Origin: Bacteroidales bacterium
GTDB taxonomy: Bacteria > Bacteroidota > Bacteroidia > Bacteroidales > F082
Direction: 5' to 3'
Assembly (NCBI GenBank): GCA_016281295.1
Contig: JAEEII010000243.1
Coordinates: 1 to 9,120, forward strand
Length of the DNA: 9,120 nt
In this document: positions 1 to 5,352 of the stretch, piece after piece
Numbering within the stretch: the stretch's first letter is position 1
Layout of the letters: every line of letters begins with the position of its first letter
Made by a program: the position numbers and the translations under genes
The notes under the pieces: model-generated
Seen by the model: only the letters and a program-made list of their open reading frames with translations
Told to the model about the DNA's origin: nothing
Databases searched by the model: none

Positions 1-235
1 CAGGCACCCAGCAGGCGTTCTTGCCCTGCATGCGGGCGCGGCGGATCAGGATATCTTGGATCGTGTTGTTCATCATGTGTCCCATGTGAAGCACGCCGGT
101 CACATTCGGCGGCGGGATCACGATGGTATAGGGTTCGCGTTCATCAGGAGTGGAGTGGAAGTAACGCTTCTCCATCCAGTGTTCGTACCATTTGCCTTCA
201 ACTTCCTGAGGGCTGTATTTGCTGCTGATTTCCAT
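1..235 (-). CDS. valS: Valyl-tRNA synthetase, N-terminal part (runs off window)
   Basis: Class I aminoacyl-tRNA synthetase that charges tRNA-Val with valine in the cytoplasm. The minus-strand reading gives about 78 residues starting [20 protein letters not shown]. These are followed by the conserved block [19 protein letters not shown] and then [16 protein letters not shown] and NACWVPG, which is the N-terminal Rossmann-fold catalytic region. HMGH is the class I HIGH signature. The PPPNVTG and NACWVPG context is typical of ValS rather than IleS or LeuS. The ATG at 235 is chosen because the protein begins there with the usual short N-terminal extension, and a Bacteroidetes -7 element lies about 22 bases upstream on the same strand. 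The remaining roughly 800 residues lie outside the window. No frameshift is seen. It diverges from the DUF4160 gene. Confidence 0.95.
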   Translation of the reverse strand, partial: MEISSKYSPQEVEGKWYEHWMEKRYFHSTPDEREPYTIVIPPPNVTGVLHMGHMMNNTIQDILIRRARMQGKNACWVP

Positions 236-256
236 AGTCGTAAATAAAACAAACGG

Positions 257-264
257 CAAAAATA
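257..264 (-). promoter_or_regulatory. Candidate -7 element for valS
   Basis: On the minus strand this reads TATTTTTG, matching the Bacteroidetes -7 consensus TAnnTTTG. It lies about 22 bases before the valS ATG, which implies a short leader. No TTG is visible at the matching -33 distance, so the call rests on the -7 box and its position. Confidence 0.45.
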
Positions 265-297
265 GTGTTTTTTCGGGGATGATTATTAAAAATGTTG

Positions 298-305
298 TAT
301 TTTTG
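298..305 (+). promoter_or_regulatory. Candidate -7 element for the DUF4160-DUF2442 pair
   Basis: TATTTTTG matches TAnnTTTG and lies 21 bases before the ATG at 326. No -33 TTG is seen 19 bases upstream, where the sequence is GGGG. It faces away from the candidate valS element, so the roughly 90-base gap would be a divergent promoter region. Confidence 0.5.
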
Positions 306-325
306 CGAAATAAAGACAACTATCC

Positions 326-583
326 ATGCCAACAATATCAGAATTTTTTGGGATCAAGATCATTTTAAGGTTTATCGACCATAATCCGCCTCATTTTCAT
401 GCTACTTATCAGAACGATAAAGTGTCCGTTGAGATTGAAAACGGTAAAGTAAAAGGTGAGATTTCTGAAAGAGCACTTCGTTTAATTTTGGAGTGGCTGG
501 ATATTCATCGTGATGAAATAATGAAAGCTTGGGAACAGGCATCAAATGGATTGGAACCTGATAAAATTGAACCATTAAAATAA
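326..583 (+). CDS. DUF4160 family protein (toxin-antitoxin-like partner)
   Basis: A complete 85-residue protein starting MPTISEFFGIKI. It carries the DUF4160 hallmark PPHFHA at residues 21-26, a short beta segment with the V-x-I-E-N-G pattern at about 34-40, and a C-terminal helix with the family-typical EWLDIHRDEI pattern at about 56-65 and a Trp at 69. The length is normal for the family. The second gene (DUF2442) starts six bases after this stop codon, so the two are almost certainly co-transcribed. DUF4160 and DUF2442 genes are often adjacent in bacteria and the pair has been suggested to be toxin-antitoxin-like. That role is inferred from family context, and the biochemical activity is unknown to me. 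There is no signal peptide or membrane segment, so a cytosolic location is likely. The ATG is supported by the -7 box 21 bases upstream. Confidence 0.85.
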   Translation: MPTISEFFGIKIILRFIDHNPPHFHATYQNDKVSVEIENGKVKGEISERALRLILEWLDIHRDEIMKAWEQASNGLEPDKIEPLK

Positions 584-588
584 ACGAT

Positions 589-828
589 ATGTGGAAAGAA
601 ATAATTGATGCGAAATATCTTGATGGATACAGGATGTTCTTGATATTCAATGATGGGCAGAGGCGTATTTTTGACTTCTCTCCACTTATTGAACGGTATC
701 CTGTTTTCAAACCTTTGGAGGATATAAATCTTTTCAAGACTTTTGTCATTACGGATACGCTTGAATGGGCCGATGGCAGCATTGATATCGCACCCGAATA
801 CATTTATGATAATGGTATTGAAGCATAA
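589..828 (+). CDS. DUF2442 family protein
   Basis: A complete 79-residue protein starting MWKEIIDAKYLDGYRMFLIF. The DUF2442 pattern is clear: an N-terminal strand pair with Y-R-M-F-L-I-F-N-D-G, then an R-R-I-F-D-F-S-P-L segment at about residues 26-34, a central P-V-F-K-P-L stretch and a C-terminal W-x-D-G-x-I-D-I-A-P-E motif at about 61-71. The ATG follows the DUF4160 stop by five bases, giving a two-gene operon. The small acidic DUF2442 fold is typical of a DNA-binding or antitoxin-like partner, but which member of the pair is toxic cannot be told from sequence. No truncation or frameshift is seen. The gene is followed by an A-rich stretch (about 836-885) and then the structured region that begins near 894. 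Confidence 0.85.
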   Translation: MWKEIIDAKYLDGYRMFLIFNDGQRRIFDFSPLIERYPVFKPLEDINLFKTFVITDTLEWADGSIDIAPEYIYDNGIEA

Positions 829-964
829 TATTAACAACTAAAAACAGACAAACAAAACAAAAAAGAAAAACAACGAACTGACATATAAACTATAGAGCTT
901 GACGCTCTTATTCTCAACCCGTCAAATCGCCAATTTGTAGTCTCATGGGAATAAGTTTGCGGAT

Positions 965-989
965 GGTTCACGCCAATTTGGCGTGAACC
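965..989. repeat. Perfect 12-bp inverted repeat, possible operator or alternative RNA hairpin
   Basis: Arms GGTTCACGCCAA (965-976) and TTGGCGTGAACC (978-989) are perfect reverse complements around a single T. As DNA this is a strong candidate binding site for a dimeric regulator such as the HTH protein encoded from 1072. As RNA the right arm would be sequestered away from the terminator-like stem whose 5' side starts at 980. The core CGCCAATTTG also occurs at 928-937. Confidence 0.7.
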
Positions 990-1071
990 GTTCCTGCTTA
1001 TCAATGAGACAGGTGTTTGGCGATACCTATGGGTTTGATAAGCGAGCAAGGAACGGATTCACGCCTTTTTT
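980..1071 (+). terminator. Terminator-like bulged hairpin ending at the HTH start codon
   Basis: The 5' side 980-1003 pairs with 1036-1065: GGCGTGAA with TTCACGCC, CCGTTCCT with AGGAACGG, and GCTTATCA with TGATAAGC. The only interruptions are A1057 and the five bases 1044-1048. Six T's follow directly, and the next base begins the HTH ATG at 1072. The shape is that of an intrinsic terminator or a translation-blocking leader. Confidence 0.6.
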
Positions 1072-1317
1072 ATGAACGAAGCGCCCCACATCGGACATCT
1101 CATTAGGGAGGAACTTGCCCTCCAGGGGCGGAGTGTGGCTTGGCTCGCCAAGGCTACGGGATGCTCTCGGCAGAACATGTACCACCTGCTGGAGCGAGGC
1201 TTCATTTATACCGACCACCTCCTGAAAATCAGCAAGCTGCTCAACCGCGATTTCTTCCAGTGCTATTCCGAGTATCTAAGAACAAGCAAAGATACAATTT
1301 CTAATCATTATAAATAA
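1072..1317 (+). CDS. Small helix-turn-helix DNA-binding protein
   Basis: A complete 81-residue protein beginning MNEAPHIGHLIREELALQGR. Residues 22-43 (VAWLAKATGCSRQNMYHLLERG) form a lambda-repressor/XRE-type helix-turn-helix. They are followed by the D-H-L-L-K-I-S-K-L-L-N-R-D-F-F segment (48-62), typical of a family of about 80-100-residue single-domain HTH proteins common in Bacteroidetes. It is probably a cytosolic DNA-binding regulator; its target is unknown. The start is set by the family N-terminus (a few residues before H-I-G). No Shine-Dalgarno is seen, and the ATG follows a T6 tract that ends a large hairpin. The 12-bp palindrome about 80-105 bases upstream is a plausible operator, so autoregulation is likely but inferred. 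The gene reads cleanly in the standard code, unlike the DNA that follows. Confidence 0.85.
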   Translation: MNEAPHIGHLIREELALQGRSVAWLAKATGCSRQNMYHLLERGFIYTDHLLKISKLLNRDFFQCYSEYLRTSKDTISNHYK

Positions 1318-1346
1318 GAGGCGTTGAACGGTGTCAACCCCTGCGT

Positions 1347-1390
1347 TGTCAAACAATCCAAGACAATCTGTCAAACAACCCATGACAACC
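1347..1390. repeat. Imperfect 22-bp direct repeat with TGTCAAACAA core
   Basis: TGTCAAACAA occurs at 1347-1356 and 1369-1378, period 22, and the following bases are also similar (CCAAGACAA against CCATGACAA). A shorter TGTCAA is at 1332-1337. It lies directly after the HTH gene, in the stretch where standard-code DNA gives way to the UGA-rich segment. It may be a protein-binding site or insertion scar; nothing decides between them. Confidence 0.35.
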
Positions 1391-1440
1391 TGCCTTGGAG
1401 GCCTGCTTTGGTTTTCCGAACTTTACGGCATCTTTTGATA

Positions 1441-1884
1441 TCTTTTGTCATTCGCGGAACAGATTGATTGGCAGCGCACTACATTAAATCTTCTGTGATT
1501 GACGTGGCGAAGCTGTGGTTACAATGACCAAGGCAACTCCGAGTCGAAGTTGAAGACACAGACTGAAATACAAGTATAAGGACAATGGCAAACACCTGAA
1601 TGGTGATATTTAGTACTGAGGCACCAGTAATCACGGGTTGAAACGAGTACATAGCTAACCAACCAAAAGGTCAGGTATCATCAACTGACACAAAATGACC
1701 AAACAAGACATCTTTCACAGCCACAGTCACTGCTCAATGAGCTACACTACTTGGAGGAGCTGAAGGAGACGACAGAAACGCTTACCAAGGCATTCAATCA
1801 ATGATTAACGAAGTTGGCGATCCTGACTTCTTAAAACTTGCACCTGACCCAGTTAAATGGTTATTATCAAAATATCCAAACTAA
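1441..1884 (+). CDS. 3' part of an unidentified gene readable only with UGA as glycine
   Basis: In the standard code this stretch has no usable frame. In the frame starting at 1441 the only stop triplets are seven TGAs (1465, 1525, 1564, 1597, 1639, 1696, 1738), followed by a TAA at 1882-1884. Decoding TGA as Gly gives a plausible protein: near 1540-1600 it reads VEVEDTDGNTSIRTMANTG, then an extracellular-looking Thr/Gly-rich stretch, ending with DPVKWLLSKYPN. TGG appears separately for Trp (1516, 1858). The frame stays open back to 1318, directly after the HTH stop, but 1318-1440 looks less protein-like, so the left edge is probably a truncation at a junction. The first in-frame ATG is at 1585. 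I do not recognise the family. It is 45 bases upstream of, and in the same frame as, the next UGA-rich gene. Confidence 0.55.
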
Positions 1885-1929
1885 GTAAATTAATGCGTAA
1901 TCATATCTTTAATTCTTAACAAAACAAAC

Positions 1930-3042
1930 ATGAAACCACGCACGAAAAAAATCTTTATCACGCTTATCGCACTATTCATAGCATGATTAGCGACAGTTAA
2001 TGCATACGACTACAACGTAATCAACCGAAATCCTTTCGGAAGTCTAAAATTACAAAACTTGAGTATCAAAGCACTAAAAAACGATGGAAATCGAGGTACC
2101 GGAATAATCCTTTCAGGAAACTTGATTCAGGTAAATGATTTTGGGCTGGGTAGGACGACTCAATGACAAATCAATGTCAGCCGAATATGTGATGCTAACT
2201 GAGGTAACTGTAAACAAGTCTCACTCCTTGGTAACGGTGACGGAGGCGAAGACGGAACACAAGGTTGAGATCCATTCCGAACAACAGAGTATAAACACAT
2301 TTATGATGAAGGATTTGGACGATTATCAGAAGACGAACAAACTGTTATAACACCAAGTAGATTAAACCATTTTTTCTTTTTCAGTGGTTATAACTTCTAT
2401 AATGAATGAGCTTTTAGATTCTTCACTATGCAAGGAGATGGTGGTTTGGCTTCAAGCCGTGTAATCATGGACGCCAAATGACTTAGAATTTGAAACTGAG
2501 GACAGTTCTATACATGAGCGTGACTTGCTGTAGGATGAACCATCGTCGCTTGAAATACAAGCACTGACAACTTCATCTACATCTACGCATCATGAAATCA
2601 TGACGATCCTGCAGCACATCATGAAATAATATGAAACAAAGAACTTATAGTTTGAACCCGTTCGTGAGCGTATCTATACTTTCAAAATGTAGATGCACAA
2701 AATGGAAACACAAGATATAGTATATGAATAAATAAAACTTGAGCAAAAGCAACTCTTGACGTCAATTGAAGTATAAAAATCGCATCCAGTTGCGAGGAAA
2801 TTGCGAATTCTGCGGTTGCGATAACTTGCAACAGTAGTACAGCTTGAACCATCACATATATAAACAATAGATTTGTCGGATGTATGAAAAACGGTACAGA
2901 TGGTCGATGATGGTACGATATAGTAAGTGGTACAAAGACAGGGGACAACAAACAGATTACAAGTCAATGTTGATATAATCCATGGCCAACAACTGAACAA
3001 TGACATTATGATCCTATTGAGACACCAGAATGACTTTTATAA
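1930..3042 (+). CDS. Secreted surface protein gene in genetic code 25 (UGA = Gly), Absconditabacteria/Gracilibacteria-like
   Basis: Translated with UGA as Gly this is one intact 370-residue protein, ATG 1930 to TAA 3040-3042, with 24 in-frame TGA codons and no TAA or TAG before the end. Residues 1-25 form a Sec signal peptide: MKPRTKK, a hydrophobic core, then AGLATVNA with G19 encoded by TGA. The body is Gly/Asn/Thr-rich and beta-like. Near the C-terminus is KATLDVNGSIKIAS, then C-N-S-S-T-A-G-T-I-Y-I-N-N-R-F-V-G-C and R-G-W-Y-D. I know the pattern LDVNG-S/T-I followed by C...AG.I...F.GC...GW from tail-fibre-like surface proteins of candidate-phyla bacteria. Gly rather than Trp: two TGG codons encode Trp in fitting places (2911, 2983), one directly after a TGA, and 26 Trp in 370 residues would be implausible. 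In a standard-code host translation would stop after 18 codons. Role unknown; extracellular adhesin or fibre is inferred. Confidence 0.82.
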
Positions 3043-3140
3043 TATTGACTTTTAACATTAAATAAATAAAATAATTACAATAATAAAAAATCAAATAATA
3101 TAGATAGTATAAAAACAAAAAAAAGAAAGGAAAAGACAAA
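3043..3140. other. Very AT-rich intergenic junction
   Basis: A 98-base, almost G/C-free stretch between the UGA-recoded gene and the standard-code T9SS gene. I see no hairpin, no TAnnTTTG element and no target-site duplication. If the recoded segment was inserted, its right edge should lie in or near here. Confidence 0.5.
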
Positions 3141-4415
3141 ATGAAAAAGTTAATGTTACTTGTTTCGCTTATAGCTTGCAATATGCTTGCTATTGCACAA
3201 AACAACCTCGTTATTCATGTCGATTCACTTATCGCTCATCACATTCGCTACATCGATATCTGTGTAGAAGATAACATTGAAAACGCCGTTATTTATGCCC
3301 AAGAAGGTTGCGAAGATTTCTATTGGTGGACTGGTGGTTATGTATATGACAATCCACTAATCGTGAATTTACAAGGATATCATGAAGATGATTGGTTTGA
3401 CATCGGATATTATGGTTGTTCAGGCTCTGCCTGCTCTTTTGAATTCTACTTTTGGGAAACTCATGTGCCAAGTCCTCTTACCTGCACCATTTGGAAACGA
3501 GAAGGATTTCCACTTGAGATAGACCCTGATTCCCTCGGTTATATGCAGTATTCTTGGTCAACGGGTGAGATAACAAACACAATCGAAGTTACAGAACCTG
3601 GGACCTATACCTGCAACATTTCCGATAACTGTGGCTCGATCACTCGCACATTCATCGTCCGTGATAATGTTGAGGTTAGCCTTGCTACTTGCGACCTTGA
3701 GACCAACCACAACATGGTCACTTGGCCTACCACACCTGAGCAAGCTGAGTACATCAGCACAGTTAAGGTAAAACGTGATGGTTTAGAAGTAGGCACAGCA
3801 CCCTACATCGACGGCTATTTCACCGACAACATCGGAAGCGACGCTGCATCACGTACCTACACCATGGTTGGCATCACTTCCGAAGGCGAGGAATGCCCCA
3901 TCACGAGCTATCCAAAAGAGACCATCCACATGGCTTACCTCACTGGTATAAACAACACCATTGAGGTTAACTGGAACATCCCCACAGGCTACGACCTGCT
4001 GGGCTACAACATCTGCGAATGGAATCCTGACAACAAGGATGGTGACCTTACAGTCATCGACTTCGTAGGTGCCGGTGTCACGAGCTATACCTGCTCAGAG
4101 AACCAGTTCGACCATGGAATGGTCGTCGTCCAGGGCGTCGAAAATGGACGTCCCGAAAGCCGCCTACTTTCCAACCGCAGTTGGGAAACCGTAGGCATCG
4201 GCGAACACACAAAACAAAATTTCAAAATTTTCCCAAATCCGACCAACGGTTCATTTACCGTTGAAGGTACTCCGACAGTGACCATCTATAATATCCTCGG
4301 TCAGACTGTCACAACTAACCACAGCGAGAACGGTACGCATACGTTCACGCTCCGCCCGGGCATCTACACCGTCCGCAACAGCGACGGCCTCGTCCGGAAG
4401 GTGGTGGTGGAATAA
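3141..4415 (+). CDS. Secreted protein with type IX secretion (T9SS type A) sorting domain
   Basis: A complete 424-residue protein. Residues 1-19 (MKKLMLLVSLIACNMLAIA) are a Sec signal peptide followed by Q. The N-terminal third is unfamiliar, aromatic- and Cys-rich (WW, C-S-G-S-A-C). Near residue 137 begins a SWSTGEITNTIEVTEPGTY segment of the Bacteroidetes Ig-like/gliding-type repeat pattern. Residues about 180-340 look like fibronectin/Ig-like beta sandwiches. The last 65 or so residues are a T9SS CTD: FKIFPNPTNGSF, then V-T-I-Y-N-I-L-G-Q-T-V, then PGIYTVRNSDG and a final KVVVE. The protein should therefore cross the outer membrane by the Por machinery and stay on the surface or be released. 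The family beyond this is not recognised. The AT-rich 5' end contrasts with the GC-richer 3' end. It is read in the standard code, with Trp as TGG throughout and TAA at the end. Confidence 0.88.
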   Translation: MKKLMLLVSLIACNMLAIAQNNLVIHVDSLIAHHIRYIDICVEDNIENAVIYAQEGCEDFYWWTGGYVYDNPLIVNLQGYHEDDWFDIGYYGCSGSACSFEFYFWETHVPSPLTCTIWKREGFPLEIDPDSLGYMQYSWSTGEITNTIEVTEPGTYTCNISDNCGSITRTFIVRDNVEVSLATCDLETNHNMVTWPTTPEQAEYISTVKVKRDGLEVGTAPYIDGYFTDNIGSDAASRTYTMVGITSEGEECPITSYPKETIHMAYLTGINNTIEVNWNIPTGYDLLGYNICEWNPDNKDGDLTVIDFVGAGVTSYTCSENQFDHGMVVVQGVENGRPESRLLSNRSWETVGIGEHTKQNFKIFPNPTNGSFTVEGTPTVTIYNILGQTVTTNHSENGTHTFTLRPGIYTVRNSDGLVRKVVVE

Positions 4416-4428
4416 AACCCACGTCGTC

Positions 4429-4473
4429 TGTAGGGTTGTCATATATGGCAGCCCTACAATATGGCAGCCCTAC
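4429..4473. repeat. Short repeat cluster: two direct copies plus an inverted copy
   Basis: ATATGGCAGCCCTAC occurs at 4443-4457 and 4459-4473 (period 16). TGTAGGGTTG (4429-4438) is the inverted counterpart of CAGCCCTACA (4449-4458) and would form a 10-bp hairpin with one G-T pair. It lies just after the T9SS gene stop. GTAGGG/CCCTAC repeats of this type look like dispersed intergenic repeats of the host, and they may help end transcription. Confidence 0.65.
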
Positions 4474-4482
4474 GGGAAAAGG

Positions 4483-4525
4483 AATCCCCCAATCGGTTAA
4501 TACACTGGTCGGGGAATTTTTTTTT
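4483..4525 (+). terminator. Intrinsic terminator after the T9SS gene
   Basis: The left arm 4483-4496 pairs with the right arm 4505-4518 over 14 positions (two mismatches, two wobbles; the core is CCCC with GGGG). An 8-base loop separates the arms, and nine T's follow (4517-4525). It sits about 70 bases after the T9SS stop and just ahead of the next promoter, so it separates the two transcription units. Confidence 0.7.
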
Positions 4526-4536
4526 GGTTGTTTCTT

Positions 4537-4566
4537 TTGTGTGGCCTAAAAAAGATGCTATCTTTG
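4537..4566 (+). promoter_or_regulatory. Bacteroidetes promoter for the channel-HAD-lipoprotein operon
   Basis: TTG (4537-4539, within TTTTG), a 19-base spacer, then TATCTTTG (4559-4566), which matches TAnnTTTG fully. Transcription would begin near 4573. This rules out an upstream start for the channel gene and fixes the ATG at 4582, with a leader of only about 10 bases. Confidence 0.85.
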
Positions 4567-4581
4567 CAAAAAAGAAAAACC

Positions 4582-5352
4582 ATGAGAAAGACAATCTACC
4601 GTATCATTGAACAAGGCAAGGAAGGCGACACCATCAGCATCGCTTACGACATCCTGATGCTTGTGGCTATCGTCGTCAGCATCATCCCTCTGATGTTTGC
4701 CAAATCCTATCCAGCCTTTCATTATATTGAGATGGTGACGGTGAGTCTTTTCATCATCGACTATCTGCTGCGTTGGATCACCGCCGATTTCCGGCTCGAT
4801 GGGAAAAAACTGCCTTTTTTGAGATACCCTTTCACGGCATGGGCCATCATCGACCTCCTGTCGATCCTCCCGGTGATCAGCTTTCTCTGGAAAGGTTTCA
4901 AGATCCTCAGAATCGCCCGCCTCTTGCGGGTGCTGCGCCTATTCAAGGTCTTTCACTACACCGATAAGATTCAAGTGCTGGGACGGGTGATACAAAGAGA
5001 GAAACAGGTGCTGTTGACCGTGCTTTTCATCGCGGTGTTTTATGTTTTTCTCACGGCTTTGATTATGTTCAACGCCGAGCCTCACATCAACCCGGTCACT
5101 GGGAATGAAACTTTCGGCGATTTCTTCGACGCACTCTATTGGGCCACTGTGACCTTGACTACCGTGGGTTATGGCGACTTGACCCCGGTCACCGACATCG
5201 GACGCTTCGTCAGCATGTTGTCTTCCCTGTTTGGCGTGGCCGTCATTGCCTTGCCTTCAGGCGTGATCACAGTAAGCTATCTTGAGGAGTTGAAGCATAC
5301 CAAGAAAGAAAACAACAAGGATTCAAATAACGAACCATCCCAACATGATTAA
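4582..5352 (+). CDS. Voltage-gated potassium channel (six-TM Kv type)
   Basis: A 256-residue inner-membrane protein with the complete Kv layout. S1 is at about 22-40, S2 48-69 (acidic D60 and R64 nearby), S3 83-103 with D91, and S4 106-123 with positive charges every third residue (R110, R113, R116, R119, K122). S5 is at 142-163, the pore helix and filter T-V-G-Y-G-D at 194-199, and S6 at about 206-234. The C-terminal tail is short and charged, with no RCK/TrkA domain, so gating is probably by voltage. TVGYGD marks it as potassium-selective. It resembles bacterial KvAP/Kch-like six-TM channels. The frame extends upstream to 4528, but the promoter at 4537-4566 makes ATG 4582 the right start. 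Its last 8 bases overlap the HAD gene, giving translational coupling. A likely role is potassium efflux and membrane-potential control. Confidence 0.92.
   Translation: MRKTIYRIIEQGKEGDTISIAYDILMLVAIVVSIIPLMFAKSYPAFHYIEMVTVSLFIIDYLLRWITADFRLDGKKLPFLRYPFTAWAIIDLLSILPVISFLWKGFKILRIARLLRVLRLFKVFHYTDKIQVLGRVIQREKQVLLTVLFIAVFYVFLTALIMFNAEPHINPVTGNETFGDFFDALYWATVTLTTVGYGDLTPVTDIGRFVSMLSSLFGVAVIALPSGVITVSYLEELKHTKKENNKDSNNEPSQHD

Larger units (their letters stand above)
894..1071 (+). ncRNA. Candidate structured RNA with possible kissing loops, upstream of small HTH gene
   Basis: I do not recognise this RNA family; the call rests on hand-found base pairing. From 5' to 3' the elements are as follows. 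A small hairpin pairs 894-898 with 904-908. P1 pairs 907-916 with 946-955 (10 bp, one G-U). Inside P1, P2 pairs 923-927 with 933-937 and has loop CGCCA. P3 is a 24-bp bulged hairpin, 980-1003 with 1036-1065. In its terminal region AGGT (1011-1014) pairs with ACCT (1025-1028). The loop closed by that pair contains TGGCG (1018-1022), exactly complementary to the P2 loop; the match extends to 8 bp (926-933 with 1017-1024). P3 is followed by six T's (1066-1071), as in an intrinsic terminator. A second fold, palindrome 965-989, excludes the base of P3. The 5' end is not defined, because no clear -7/-33 pair is seen. Confidence 0.55.

Noticed and set aside
56..247. Plus-strand ORF opposite valS
   Set aside because: Shadow of the clearly conserved valS reading on the minus strand.
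894..1071. Retron msr-msd or tmRNA-like RNA
   Set aside because: No reverse transcriptase nearby, no flanking retron a1/a2 pairing found, and no tRNA-like end. The T6-ended hairpin fits a terminated leader or sRNA better.
2135..2350. Standard-code plus-strand ORF of 71 codons
   Set aside because: It lies in another frame inside the UGA-recoded gene, has no family pattern and no start signal, and is explained as a shadow.
2674..3006. Long minus-strand ORFs opposite the recoded gene
   Set aside because: Cys/Ser/Tyr-rich low-quality translations. They stay open because TGA on the plus strand reads TCA on the minus strand, so they are a by-product of the UGA-rich frame.
1930..3042. UGA as tryptophan (table 4) or as selenocysteine
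   Set aside because: Trp would give 26 Trp in 370 residues beside two TGG codons and Trp in signal-peptide and turn positions. Selenocysteine cannot explain 24 sites. Gly fits throughout.
1930..3042. Ordinary pseudogene with many stops
   Set aside because: Decay would give TAA and TAG as well as TGA, plus frameshifts. Here there are 24 TGA and none of the others across 370 codons, and the frame is intact.
4528..4581. Upstream start for the potassium channel
   Set aside because: The promoter -33 and -7 elements lie inside this stretch, so it is not in the transcript. ATG 4582 is used.
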